The position numbers were made by a program, and so were the translations under genes. Positions 28,825 through 37,709 of a stretch of 55,955 nucleotides of DNA are shown piece by piece. The notes below the pieces were generated by a model, which was not told the DNA's origin, ran no database searches, and worked only from the letters and a program-made list of their open reading frames with translations. Position 1 is the stretch's first letter, and every line of letters begins with the position of its first letter. Source of the DNA: Actinomycetes bacterium (GTDB taxonomy: Bacteria; Actinomycetota; Actinomycetes; Mycobacteriales; Pseudonocardiaceae); assembly GCA_021793175.1 (NCBI GenBank), contig JAJYTH010000010.1:1-55955 (forward strand), read 5' to 3'.

Positions 28825-29783
28825 CGGAGCTCCCCCTGGACGGGCTGGACACCGGTCATGGGCACCGTCTCCACCCGGTTGCGGTCGAGTACGTCGTGGA
28901 AGACCTGGTCGAGCGAGGCGTGGTGGGCGCGGAACCTCCGCAAGGGGAACTGGTGCGCGCTCTGCCACTGCATCACCGCACGCAGGTCGTGTTCCAGGTC
29001 GGGAGTGCGGATGTGGACCCGTCCCTCACGTAAGCGTTCGGGGTCCAGGTCCCCCGCCAAGCCGGGCAGGTCCAGCTCGAACGGACCCGGCGGCAGGTCG
29101 AAACCGATGTGGGCGCGTTGAGCGCTGAGCACATCCGCCAGGGCACCCTCCACGGCGATCCGACCGTCATGCATGATCGCCAGCCGGTGGGCGAGGTTCT
29201 CCGCCTCGTCGAGGTAGTGCGTGGTGAGGACGATGCTGACACCGTCGGCGAGCAGTTCGCGTACGAATGCCCACACGGTGGTGCGGGACTCGGGGTCCAG
29301 ACCCGTCGTCGGTTCGTCCAGGAACAGCAACGACGGTGAGTTCAGTGTCGCCAGCACCAGGTCGAGCCTTCGCCGTTCCCCACCGGAGAGCTGCTTGACC
29401 CGGACGTCGCTGCGGTGATCCAGACTCAGTCTTTCCAAGCTGGCCCGCGGATCGGAATCACGGCTGCTCATCGCACGGCACAACTCCACCGTCTCGGCCA
29501 CCGTGAGATCCCCGGCGAATCCGCTGTCCTGCAACATGATGCCGATCCGACTGCGCAGTTCTTTGCGGTCGCCCACCGGGTCGAGCCCCAACACGCGTAC
29601 CGATCCGCCGGCCGGCCTGCGATGACCTTCGAGCGTCTCCAGCGTTGTGGTCTTACCTGCGCCGTTGGTGCCCAACAACGCGAACAGCTCCCCACGCTCG
29701 ACGTGGAAGTCTATCCCTTTCACCGCTTCGAATGAGCCGTAAGAGCAATGTAGATCGTTCACTTCCACCACGGGACCATGCAT
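28821..29783 (-). CDS. ABC transporter ATP-binding protein (DrrA-like)
   Basis: 320 aa. Walker A LLGTNGAGKTTT, signature VKQLSGGERRRLDL, Walker B LLFLDEPTTGLDPES and H-loop TTHYLDEAENLAHR are all intact. A C-terminal extension of about 100 residues is typical of DrrA-type antibiotic exporters. ATG 29783 lies close to GGAG (2-nt spacing); GTG codons just inside are alternatives. Works with the overlapping permease gene. Confidence 0.93.
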   Translation of the reverse strand: MHGPVVEVNDLHCSYGSFEAVKGIDFHVERGELFALLGTNGAGKTTTLETLEGHRRPAGGSVRVLGLDPVGDRKELRSRIGIMLQDSGFAGDLTVAETVELCRAMSSRDSDPRASLERLSLDHRSDVRVKQLSGGERRRLDLVLATLNSPSLLFLDEPTTGLDPESRTTVWAFVRELLADGVSIVLTTHYLDEAENLAHRLAIMHDGRIAVEGALADVLSAQRAHIGFDLPPGPFELDLPGLAGDLDPERLREGRVHIRTPDLEHDLRAVMQWQSAHQFPLRRFRAHHASLDQVFHDVLDRNRVETVPMTGVQPVQGELR

Positions 29784-29872
29784 ATCTCCACAGTAGAAAG
29801 AATTCGGTGTGGGAGAAAGACTCAACGGTCAGCAATAGCCATGTACATTTCACCGGCTGGACATGACACCTG

Positions 29873-31153
29873 TCATGCTCGACGCGCCGCGTGTTCTCGG
29901 GTGCGACGTATCAACTCGTCCGCGACCTCGGCGGGTGAGGGTTGGGCCAACAACTCGGCACGCAGTCGCTCGGACTCCCGGCGGTACGACGGGTCGTCCA
30001 GCAGCCGCTGGAGTTTGTCGCGCACCGACTCCACCGTCAACGTGCTCGCGGGCTCGACCAATCCCGCACCGTGCTCGGCGAGCCGTGCGGCCTTCCACGG
30101 TGCGTCCCAGATGTCCGGCAGGACCAGTTGCGGTGTTCCCGATCTCAGTGCCGTGCACCAGGTTCCCGCACCACCGTGGTGGATGACCGCCGCGCACGTC
30201 GGCAGAAGAGCGTGCATCGGCACGTTCTCTACTAGCCGTACGGACGAGGGAAGTCGACCCAGCTCTCCTCTCTGCGCGGCGCCGGCGGTGACGACGAGCT
30301 CGATGTCCGGCGATGCCAGCGCTCTCACGAGCTCACCGAGAGGCACACTGGTGTGCCCCAGGCCGGAACGCGCCGAGACCCCGAGCGTCACACACACCCG
30401 AGGACGGTCGGGTTTCTCGCGCACCCAGTCCGGAACCAGCGCGGGTCCGTTGTACGGCACGTAACTCATCGGCAGCCGTGGTTGCGCGGTGGACAGGCCC
30501 AGGCTGGGAGATTCCTGGTCGACGACCCAGTGTCCCTCCACCACGGTTTCGTCGAAGTCCCGACCGTACTTGCGCAGTGTCCAGGTGAGCCACTCCTCCA
30601 GCGGATCGTCTCGAAGAGGTCCGGGTGTGTTCGACTGCGCGTCGAGGAAAGCCTGCCGGGTCGCTCCCAGGACGTCCGCGCTCCACAGCAGTCGGGCGTG
30701 AGCGGCTCCCGTGACCGTGGCCGCTATCGCCCCGGCCCAGGTGAGCGGCTCCCAACACACGAGGTCAGGTTCCCACTCCTCGGCGAACGTCACGAGACCA
30801 TCCACCATGGACTTGTTGTTCAGTGGGGCGAAGAGTCCGGGAACCAGGATCGTGTAGAAACCGAGCAGGTCGTGCGGGTCCGGGTCGGCGAGCAGATCGG
30901 TGAAGTCGATCCTCGGAGCCGTTCCGGCCGTGGCTGTGTTGGCCGCGAACTTCTCCGCCCACTGATGGTCCTCGCCCACGGGCACGAAGGTGAGTCCGCT
31001 GCGGGTGACGGCATCGGCGAGCGAAGGCTGGGAAGCCACCCGGACCTCGTGACCGGCACAACGCAACGCCCAGGCCAACGGCACCATCGAGTAGTAGTGC
31101 GTGGGGTGGGCGATCGTCGTGAACAATACCCGCATCGGTTCGAAAGGGCTCAT
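29873..31153 (-). CDS. Activator-dependent macrolide-type glycosyltransferase (DesVII/TylM2-like)
   Basis: 426-aa GT-B glycosyltransferase. The opening MRVLFTTIAHPTHYYSMVPL, the acceptor-side domain with EEWEPDLVCWEPLTWAGAIA, and the C-terminal donor motif (AVIHHGGAGTWCTALRSGTP, then QLVLPDIWDAPWKAARLAE) match DesVII, EryCIII and TylM2, which attach desosamine or mycaminose and need a P450-like helper. That helper is encoded immediately upstream: the ATG at 31153 overlaps its stop (ATGA). The donor is probably the dimethylamino sugar implied by the genes at 25.7-26.9 kb. Acceptor unknown: no polyketide synthase lies in the window. Confidence 0.92.
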   Translation of the reverse strand: MSPFEPMRVLFTTIAHPTHYYSMVPLAWALRCAGHEVRVASQPSLADAVTRSGLTFVPVGEDHQWAEKFAANTATAGTAPRIDFTDLLADPDPHDLLGFYTILVPGLFAPLNNKSMVDGLVTFAEEWEPDLVCWEPLTWAGAIAATVTGAAHARLLWSADVLGATRQAFLDAQSNTPGPLRDDPLEEWLTWTLRKYGRDFDETVVEGHWVVDQESPSLGLSTAQPRLPMSYVPYNGPALVPDWVREKPDRPRVCVTLGVSARSGLGHTSVPLGELVRALASPDIELVVTAGAAQRGELGRLPSSVRLVENVPMHALLPTCAAVIHHGGAGTWCTALRSGTPQLVLPDIWDAPWKAARLAEHGAGLVEPASTLTVESVRDKLQRLLDDPSYRRESERLRAELLAQPSPAEVADELIRRTREHAARRA

Positions 31154-32247
31154 CGAGTACTCACCTGCCATTGGGCGAAACGCCGAGTCACCGGGCTCCG
31201 TGGCCTGCGCAGTGGTTCGGCCTCGGAGCGGAGGCCGGGAAACCGGGTCAGCAGTACGTCCGCGGCGATGGTCACGGTGAGGTCGAGAAGGTTCCGGAGG
31301 GCCGCGCTCCAGGGGTCGGCCGCCACCACGGTGTCCACCATGTTCGTGTCGTCCGGGGCGAGGTGCCGGTCCTGTGGTTCGACGAGCACCACGACCTGGT
31401 CGTTCTCGGGGATTCGGTGCCCGCCCAGTTCGAGGTCGTGTTGCGCCACGCGTGGAAGCAGCCGCAGTGGAGGATTGCGGTGGCTCCACCACCGCGTTTC
31501 TCCGCCCGTGCAGTGTTCGCGCAGAGCGGCGACCACCGCGGTCGGTGCCGTGGCGAGGTAGAGCACCGTCAAAGGCAGCGGCGGGTGGGTGGCTCGGTCG
31601 TCCGTGCCGCGTCCGACAGCGAGGTGCGCCGCCCGTACCGCGGCCGTCACCGCGAGCACGTCGTCCAGTGTCTGTGGCGTGGCCAGCGCGTCCGAGACAC
31701 AGGCGAGGCCTCGGACGTGTCCCGCCAACGTGTCCGCGTCCTGCCCGGCGTGGCGGGCGACCTCGGTGAGCGCGCGGACTGCCAGTGGTCCTGCATAGTC
31801 ACCGACCAGGTCGAAGGACTCGTGGTGTTCGAGCTCTCGGGCGAGCCGGAAGGCGTGTTCGGTGAGCGCGTTCGTCCACGACTCGTGGAATCCGGGCGTG
31901 GTGGCGAGCGCGGCCACGATGCGCTCCCTCTCAGTGGGACCGGGTGTCAATCCCGCCTCGGGTAACGGCAGGATCTGTAGGTGCGCTTTGTGGCCGTCGG
32001 TGCGCAGATGGCCGAACGCGTCGTCTGTGAGCACCGTGGTGGCTAGAGCGGGGTCCGTGACGATCCACGCACCCACGGCGCTGCGCGTCACCGGCGTGGT
32101 GAATGCCAAAGGTTCGATCGTCGACGACGGGTCGACATAGTCGCGCAGTAGGTGTGCGTAGGCGTCACCGGCCAACGCTTCCTGCCAGATCGCACCACGG
32201 ACGCTCTGCAACCGCAGACCAAGCTCGGCTTTGGTCAGCACCGCCAT
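31150..32247 (-). CDS. P450-like glycosyltransferase activator (DesVIII/EryCII-like)
   Basis: 365 aa. Similar to cytochrome P450 in overall layout (early VGAWIVTDPALATTVLTDDA; late NPPLRLLPRVAQHDLELGGH and RIPENDQVVVLVEPQDRHLA) but the haem-binding loop with its Cys is missing: after DDTNMVDTVVAADPW the chain goes straight to the last helix. This is the hallmark of DesVIII/EryCII/TylMIII proteins, which bind and activate the partner glycosyltransferase instead of doing oxidation. Start inside the end of the previous gene (13-bp overlap); GGAG 8 nt ahead. Confidence 0.9.
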   Translation of the reverse strand: MAVLTKAELGLRLQSVRGAIWQEALAGDAYAHLLRDYVDPSSTIEPLAFTTPVTRSAVGAWIVTDPALATTVLTDDAFGHLRTDGHKAHLQILPLPEAGLTPGPTERERIVAALATTPGFHESWTNALTEHAFRLARELEHHESFDLVGDYAGPLAVRALTEVARHAGQDADTLAGHVRGLACVSDALATPQTLDDVLAVTAAVRAAHLAVGRGTDDRATHPPLPLTVLYLATAPTAVVAALREHCTGGETRWWSHRNPPLRLLPRVAQHDLELGGHRIPENDQVVVLVEPQDRHLAPDDTNMVDTVVAADPWSAALRNLLDLTVTIAADVLLTRFPGLRSEAEPLRRPRSPVTRRFAQWQVSTR

Positions 32248-33506
32248 GATGTGGACTCCGACACCCCGACCCATCGTTCCAGCGCGACGCACGCGCGTTC
32301 CACGGCCGATTCCGCGCGTATCATGCGTCCGAGCTCCTCGGCCCGCCGACGCATGTCCGAGTCGTGGACGGCCTGCTTCAGCGCACGGCGCACGAGGCCC
32401 GGTTCCAGTCGCGATCCGGGGATGCCCTGCGGGGCGACACCGAGTGCCTCCATCCTTTCGGCCCAGAACGGGTGGTCCACGAAGATCGGGGCGACGACCT
32501 GTGGAACACCCGCTCGCAACACCGCCGCGCCGGTGCCGAATCCGCCGTGGTGGACCACGGCCGCCGCGCGGGGGAACAGCCACGTGTAGTCGACGTCGTG
32601 CAGGCGGACCACGTCCGGCGGCAGTCGGTCCCCGTCGGGCCCGTCGATCACCACGACCTTGCGTCCCTGGGCCCGTGCCGCGGCGACGACAGTGGCCAGG
32701 CTGTGCTCAGGGTAGGCGGGCCACAGGGAACCGAACGACAGCACGATCGGCGCAGGCCCCTCCTCGACCGCCGCGATCGCCTCTGGAGTCGGTTCCCACT
32801 CCCGGTCCCAGAACCAGTAGCCGTCCATGTGGACGGTGTCCGGCCAGTCACTCGGTTTCGGTAACACCGCAGGACTCTGCAGGCAGAAGGCCGGCCTGCC
32901 ACGTTCCAGTTCGGCGAACGGCACTCGACCGCCCAGCGCCCGCTTGCCCAGTTTCGCGCGATAGGCGTTCACCACAGGCCGGCTCGTACGCCACTCGATG
33001 CGCTGGGACACGTGGTGGCTGATCCGGTTGTACAGCCCTCCGAGCGGAAGCCTGGGCATACCCATCGCGGGAAACGCCGACGTGGGGGTGTTCGGGTACC
33101 ACGACACGAACGTCCACGGGATGTCCGGTGGGCGACCGAGGAAGGCGTTGCGCACGAACGGCGAGGTGACCAGAGCGTCGGCTCCCTCGCTCGCCCGGTG
33201 CACGTACCCCGCCATCACCGCCGTCGCCTCGGCGGCGACCGCCGCGTCCTGCTTGGGCATCCTGCGCACGAGTTGCCACGGCGAGCGGCTCGACCTCAGT
33301 GACGCGATCACTTCCGGGGAACCGAAATAATGCGCCGGACTGCCAGGAACGACCGCGTATTCGAGCCCCGCCTCGTGGGTCAGGTCACGGAAATCGGCGT
33401 GAGTCGCCAAACACACGTCGTGCCCTCGGGAACGCAACGCCGAGCCCAGAGCGAGGAACGGCTGTACATCGCCACGTGAACCGATCGCCACCAATGCGAT
33501 GCGCAC
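32235..33506 (-). CDS. UGT-type glycosyltransferase (GT1, GtfE/sterol-GT-like)
   Basis: 423-aa GT-B enzyme. N-terminal MRIALVAIGSRGDVQPFLAL and the C-terminal donor-binding AAAVVHHGGFGTGAAVLRAG with VPQVVAPIFVDHPFWAERM are typical for the group of vancomycin-type and sterol glycosyltransferases. It needs no P450-like helper. Two different glycosyltransferases in one operon imply two sugars or two sites. GTG 33506 follows AAGGAGG. Its stop lies inside the start region of the P450-like gene. Confidence 0.92.
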   Translation of the reverse strand: MRIALVAIGSRGDVQPFLALGSALRSRGHDVCLATHADFRDLTHEAGLEYAVVPGSPAHYFGSPEVIASLRSSRSPWQLVRRMPKQDAAVAAEATAVMAGYVHRASEGADALVTSPFVRNAFLGRPPDIPWTFVSWYPNTPTSAFPAMGMPRLPLGGLYNRISHHVSQRIEWRTSRPVVNAYRAKLGKRALGGRVPFAELERGRPAFCLQSPAVLPKPSDWPDTVHMDGYWFWDREWEPTPEAIAAVEEGPAPIVLSFGSLWPAYPEHSLATVVAAARAQGRKVVVIDGPDGDRLPPDVVRLHDVDYTWLFPRAAAVVHHGGFGTGAAVLRAGVPQVVAPIFVDHPFWAERMEALGVAPQGIPGSRLEPGLVRRALKQAVHDSDMRRRAEELGRMIRAESAVERACVALERWVGVSESTSWRC

Positions 33507-33515
33507 CTGGCCTCC

Positions 33516-34262
33516 TTACGCTTGCGCTTGTGACCGGTACACGGTCACGTGCTGCCGCGAGCCGTGGCCGAAGGGCCCGCCCCGCCAGTCCCCGTAGCGG
33601 GCTTCCTTGTCCAACCCCGCCAACCTCGCCATGAGGTCCAGCTCGCGGGGGAACGCGTACCGGCTCAGTTCGGTATAGGTGCTGACCGAACCGTTACCGA
33701 TGACGGTGTGCACCTGGACCAACAGCTGTTCCAGCTGGTCCACGTCCATATGGTCGATCATCACCCGGTCCGGAGTCAGGTGCCGGATCTGCACGTTCGG
33801 CTTGTCGAACCGGTGGATCGGGGTCGGGTCGTACACCTCCACCACCAACCTGCCCCCGGGCTTCAGGTGCTCGGCCGCCCTACGCAACACCTCGATCTGG
33901 CGTTCGGAGTCGACCACCATGAACAACGTGTTGCAGGCGATGTAGCAGAGGTCGAAGCCATCACCGACCACGTGCTCGGCGAAGTCGGCGCACACGGTCT
34001 TCACCTTGTTGCCGGCATCGCGCTCGTGGAGATTGTCCAACATGGATGGTGATGCCTCGATCGCATACACCTCCAGGCCCCGTTCGGCGAGCGGGATGGC
34101 CAGTCGTCCGGTGCCCGCCCCGAACTCGACCACTCGGCCTTCCGGCCCGGCCAACGACGCCAGGAACTCGATGGCACCCAGAGTGTCCTCGCCCGGATAC
34201 ATGTGGTCGTAGACTTCGTGCAAAGCCTCACCGTAGGCTTCTGGCTTCACGTGGTAGCGCAT
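33516..34262 (-). CDS. Class I SAM-dependent methyltransferase
   Basis: 248 aa. SAM motif RVVEFGAGTGRLAIPLAERG (about residues 42-61), acidic strand end VYAIEASPSMLDNL, and DLCYIACNTLFMVVDSERQI. Resembles small-molecule methyltransferases in glycosylated natural-product clusters; it could methylate a sugar O or N, or the peptide. ATG 34262 lies within the end of the SdpA-like gene (16-bp overlap), so it belongs to the same transcript. Confidence 0.88.
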   Translation of the reverse strand: MRYHVKPEAYGEALHEVYDHMYPGEDTLGAIEFLASLAGPEGRVVEFGAGTGRLAIPLAERGLEVYAIEASPSMLDNLHERDAGNKVKTVCADFAEHVVGDGFDLCYIACNTLFMVVDSERQIEVLRRAAEHLKPGGRLVVEVYDPTPIHRFDKPNVQIRHLTPDRVMIDHMDVDQLEQLLVQVHTVIGNGSVSTYTELSRYAFPRELDLMARLAGLDKEARYGDWRGGPFGHGSRQHVTVYRSQAQA

Positions 34263-34849
34263 ACCGGCTCCCGGGTCACTTCGGTGTCGTGTGTCCCAGA
34301 AAGCGAATGGAACTCCGACAGGAACAGCATCCTTGGTTCCAAGGATTCTTCATGTCCGGCTGACTGTGCGATGAGGAACTGCACTTCCTTGGCATCGGCG
34401 GGATGCTCGACCTGATGGGTCACGAAATTCAACAACGACAGGTACGCGACGGTGAGCTGGATGCGCTCGGGCTCGGTCACCTTCTCATACGACTGGAGCA
34501 GCTCGGAGGCGACGTCGAAGAGCGCCTTCTCCATACGACGACCCGGGTGCCACAGCATTTGCAGCAGTGTCCGGTCCTGGGTGATCTGGTGTTCCCGCCA
34601 CGGTGTCAACGTTCCGTCGGCGAGCCGCTCACGGTAGAGCACGTTGAAGTCGTGCCTGGCCGGTGTGGGGGCGAAGAACCGCCAGTTGGGGATGGCCATC
34701 GCCGTGGGATCGAGACGTTTCCCCAGCGGATGCGGACGATTCGCCTGTTGGCAGATGGTCAGGCCGAACCACAGACAGAGCGTGCCGTACAGCGCCCAGC
34801 GGCGCGCGGTCGCCCATCCGAGGGTCGGACGGGACCAACGAATTCTCAT
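34247..34849 (-). CDS. SdpA-like / DUF5819-like membrane protein (copy 1)
   Basis: 200 aa. One N-terminal TM helix (RWALYGTLCLWFGLTICQQ) followed by NWRFFAPTPARHDFN, the WRFFAP.P mark I associate with SdpA/DUF5819 partners of HTTM proteins. In Bacillus, SdpA and the membrane protein SdpB are both needed to mature the toxin SDP. The second copy at 40100 is also 200 aa and shares WFGLT, WRFFAP, DGTLT.WRE, WHP.RR and FLSEFH. AGGAG 6 nt before the ATG. Family assignment from memory of motifs and from the neighbouring HTTM gene. Confidence 0.75.
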   Translation of the reverse strand: MRIRWSRPTLGWATARRWALYGTLCLWFGLTICQQANRPHPLGKRLDPTAMAIPNWRFFAPTPARHDFNVLYRERLADGTLTPWREHQITQDRTLLQMLWHPGRRMEKALFDVASELLQSYEKVTEPERIQLTVAYLSLLNFVTHQVEHPADAKEVQFLIAQSAGHEESLEPRMLFLSEFHSLSGTHDTEVTREPVCATT

Positions 34850-34858
34850 GGCCGTCTC

Positions 34859-35839
34859 CTAGCTTTTTCGTCCTGTGACGGGCTGCTGCGCGGCGACCCG
34901 GTTCTCGACAGCCCACTCCACGGCTTTGACCACCCGGGAAGCCAGCTCTCGACGCATGACCAACGCGTCGTGCTCCGCGGCGTACACCACGTCGTGGGAA
35001 CCGACGTCGGTGAGTTGCGCCAGTTCGGCCTGCATCCGGGCGTGAGCGAGGTCCATGGACGACTGCGCACCCGCCGTGACCACCGCTACCGGGACGTCAG
35101 CACGGGGCACTGCCTCCCGCGCCTCGTTGGCCCAGAACGTGTACCAGTCCGCGAACTCCCGACGCGCGGCCGCCCACGGCTCCGGCCTGTGCATGACCTT
35201 CCGGCTGGGCTCGACCAGATGTTCCGGAAGCTCACCGATCGCGCCGAAGCCGTCATCCGGCCGGGACAGACCGAATCGAGCACGCCAATACGTAGCCCAG
35301 ATGCCCTGCTCCACCAAGGACATCCCCTCACGCTGCAGCGCCGAACGCTCCAACTGATCGGGGTGGGAGGAGTCCACGAGTACGATCCCCGCGACGTCAT
35401 CGGCGTGGTGCAGAGCGAACGTCCTGGCCAGCAGTCCGCCCACCGAGTGCCCCACGAGAACATAGGGCCCCGGCAAGCCGGCGTTGGAGAGCAACTCCCG
35501 CAAAGTCGCCGCGTGCTCGGCGGCCGTACGCGGTGGTGCGTGCTGTGTGCTCCACCCGTTACCGGGCCGGTCGTAGGCGAGGTACGGCAGCCGACCGTCG
35601 AGTTCGCGGATCACCCACGCCCACTCCGTGCACGGACACGACAGGGCGCTTTCGAACACGATCGTCGGGCCGTTGCCCTCGGAGTTGGACAGGTGGTGGA
35701 TCGACTCGGAACCGACCGTGGTGAACCGTCCCGGCGCTTCGGGCCAGTCGGCGACGGAATTCAGCCGACGCGCCGCCACCACCGCCGCGGCACTCGCCGC
35801 GGCCAGCACCGACGCACCGAGCACGATCGCTTTTCTCAT
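34859..35839 (-). CDS. Alpha/beta hydrolase with N-terminal membrane anchor (cassette 1)
   Basis: 326 aa. N-terminal anchor (AIVLGASVLAAASAAAVVAA), oxyanion-side VFESALSCPCTEWAW, AYDRPGNGWS, and nucleophile elbow VGHSVGGLLARTF with Ser132; a His near EHDALVMRRELASR probably completes the triad. A hydrolase lies in both SdpA/SdpB-like cassettes, so it may be a dedicated peptidase or (de)acylase rather than a general esterase. ATG overlaps the stop of the HTTM gene (ATGA) and the SdpA-like gene follows after 9 bp. Confidence 0.86.
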   Translation of the reverse strand: MRKAIVLGASVLAAASAAAVVAARRLNSVADWPEAPGRFTTVGSESIHHLSNSEGNGPTIVFESALSCPCTEWAWVIRELDGRLPYLAYDRPGNGWSTQHAPPRTAAEHAATLRELLSNAGLPGPYVLVGHSVGGLLARTFALHHADDVAGIVLVDSSHPDQLERSALQREGMSLVEQGIWATYWRARFGLSRPDDGFGAIGELPEHLVEPSRKVMHRPEPWAAARREFADWYTFWANEAREAVPRADVPVAVVTAGAQSSMDLAHARMQAELAQLTDVGSHDVVYAAEHDALVMRRELASRVVKAVEWAVENRVAAQQPVTGRKS

Positions 35840-36729
35840 TCCGTCCCCTCCGTGATCGCCGCACGCCGTGCCTTGGCGTCCGCCCGGCCCAGGTGCCGGG
35901 AGAAATGCGCTACCGCGGGATAGGACGCCACGAAAGACCAGAAGAACCGGTTCAACCCCATGAACCGGGCGTTGCCGAGGTGGAAGCCCATGCCGGCGAG
36001 CAGGATCATCTTCGCGATCGGCCGTGGCGCGACCAGAACCAAGGGGAACAGCACCTCGGCCACCATGGTCCCCCACGCCACCGCCTGCGCCAGAAGCTTG
36101 CGGTCCTTGACCAGTTCGTAGAAGAACCGGTCCCCGTAGGTCCGGGTACGGAAGACGCCGGTGATCGCATCCCCGCTGCGCCACACCGGCGAGGTCATCT
36201 TCACCGCACCGGACGTGAAGTACGCCAGGCAGCTCTGGGCCGCGATGAACGCCAGCGCGGCCTCACGCGCCCTGCGGTCGTTGGGGTAGAGCTTCTCCAA
36301 CAACGCGACGGCGAAGTTGATGAACGCGAAGTGGTCGGAGCCGTCGAGTCCGTAGTTGCTGCGCAGGTTGATGGCCGCGCCCGTACCGGTCATCCCGGCG
36401 AGCGCCACCGCTCTGCCGCGACGGCTGACCCGGGGCGACAGCAGGGTGAGACCGCTGACCGCGCGCGCACCGACCACGCCGAGCACCTGCGGGTAGCGGA
36501 GCACCTTGTCCAGGTACCGGCCCGGTGTCCGGTTGAGTGACAGCATCCGCGTCCTGGACACGGGCCAACCCAACAGGCTCCGGTCTTCCAACGCCTTCCG
36601 GGCCGCCAACAACTCCAGCGCGCTGATTGTCGCCCCGGTCGCTGTCAACCGTTCGACCCGCTGAAACGCCGCGTCGATGTCGTCCTTCGGGCTGTCTTTC
36701 CGGCGTGGTGTGCTGATCCGCAACCGCAT
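35836..36729 (-). CDS. HTTM-domain membrane protein, SdpB-like (copy 1)
   Basis: 297-aa multi-pass protein of the HTTM (vitamin-K gamma-carboxylase-like) superfamily. Conserved stretch FIAAQSCLAYFTSGAVKMTS followed by PVWRSGDAITGVFRTRTYGD, then EVLFPLVLVAP and GFHLGNARFMGLNRFFW. SdpB, needed for SDP toxin maturation, is in the same superfamily. An N-terminal soluble stretch of about 75 residues precedes the first helix. ATG 36729 follows GGAGG; the frame upstream is not coding. First gene of the leftward operon running to 28066, divergent from the second LuxR gene. Confidence 0.82.
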   Translation of the reverse strand: MRLRISTPRRKDSPKDDIDAAFQRVERLTATGATISALELLAARKALEDRSLLGWPVSRTRMLSLNRTPGRYLDKVLRYPQVLGVVGARAVSGLTLLSPRVSRRGRAVALAGMTGTGAAINLRSNYGLDGSDHFAFINFAVALLEKLYPNDRRAREAALAFIAAQSCLAYFTSGAVKMTSPVWRSGDAITGVFRTRTYGDRFFYELVKDRKLLAQAVAWGTMVAEVLFPLVLVAPRPIAKMILLAGMGFHLGNARFMGLNRFFWSFVASYPAVAHFSRHLGRADAKARRAAITEGTE

Positions 36730-37008
36730 CTTTCCTCCGACATGCCAGCGGTGGCCGACCGAACGAGCGCCTCGATGAGCAGTGGACCACCGCCGGAACA
36801 ACGTACGTCCGGCATCGTGCGGTGCGCCTCCCCCAACCGACGGCATTACCTCAACGCGCGGCTCCATCATGTTGCTGATCACGACCAGCGGGGAGAGGTT
36901 CGTCATGGCATCGGCCGTGCCGATTGTGCTACACACAACCGCGACCAGCAGTGGTGTACGTCTGCTTCCGACCGTGTCCGTCCCCCCTGCCGGAAAGCAG
37001 GAAAATCC

Positions 37009-37704
37009 GTGATCTCGTTAGGTTTGATCGACGACGGGACCGTCCGGTCCCGCCTCCTCACCGTTCTGTCCCTTTCAGACTTCGGTGGGCCCGAGCTGCG
37101 GATGGGTCCGGCGCTGACCCCGGCTCGGGGAAACCCCCTCGACTCCCACTCCACCGATGTGGATGTGTGGCTGGTTCAGTTCTCTCAACTCGACCACATC
37201 GGGTCGTTGAGGAGAACCCTCGGTCAGCGAGGTGTGCCCGGACCGCCGTATCCGATCGTCGCCGTCTGCCAGGACGACCCCGAGGAAGTGGCCGCCTCAC
37301 TGGCCAACGGGGTGTGTGGCATCGTCCTGGTGAACGACCCTCCATGGGAGATCGTCTCGTCGATCCACTGTGCCCTGCGTGGACAGTTCTACTGCTCGTC
37401 CCAGCTGCTCGACCGGCACCGCGCGCAGATCGTCGACATCCTCACCCTCGCCCCCACGCAGCGGTTGACCCGTCTCACCGCCCGGGAACACGATGTACTG
37501 CGCTGCTTGGCGGAAGGCCAGTCGAACTCACAGATCGCCGAACGATTGTTCATCACACGCGCGACCGTCGGTTCCCACGTACTCAGTATCCTGCGCAAAT
37601 TGAACGCCGCCAACCGCACCGAGGCGGCGGCACTGGCCCACCGACTCGGACTGATGGGCTCCCACTCGCCCGGTGGGCCGCGCACGCGGCCCACCGTCGG
37701 CTGA
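37009..37704 (+). CDS. LuxR-family regulator with degenerate receiver domain (copy 2)
   Basis: 231 aa, same length as the regulator at 27357 and clearly paralogous. Receiver-like part (VISLGLIDDGTVRSRLL; PYPIVAVCQDDPEEVAASLA) lacks an Asp where phosphorylation would occur (DVWLVQFSQLD). HTH at about residues 160-225: [42 protein letters not shown] 37009 follows AGGAAAATCC. It is divergent from the HTTM1 operon (279 bp) and ends 5 bp before the converging 59-aa membrane gene, in the middle of the island. Confidence 0.87.
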   Translation: MISLGLIDDGTVRSRLLTVLSLSDFGGPELRMGPALTPARGNPLDSHSTDVDVWLVQFSQLDHIGSLRRTLGQRGVPGPPYPIVAVCQDDPEEVAASLANGVCGIVLVNDPPWEIVSSIHCALRGQFYCSSQLLDRHRAQIVDILTLAPTQRLTRLTAREHDVLRCLAEGQSNSQIAERLFITRATVGSHVLSILRKLNAANRTEAAALAHRLGLMGSHSPGGPRTRPTVG

Positions 37705-37709
37705 TGAGG

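Noticed and set aside
31150-32247. A working cytochrome P450
   Set aside because: No haem-ligand Cys in the expected loop; gene order fits a glycosyltransferase activator.
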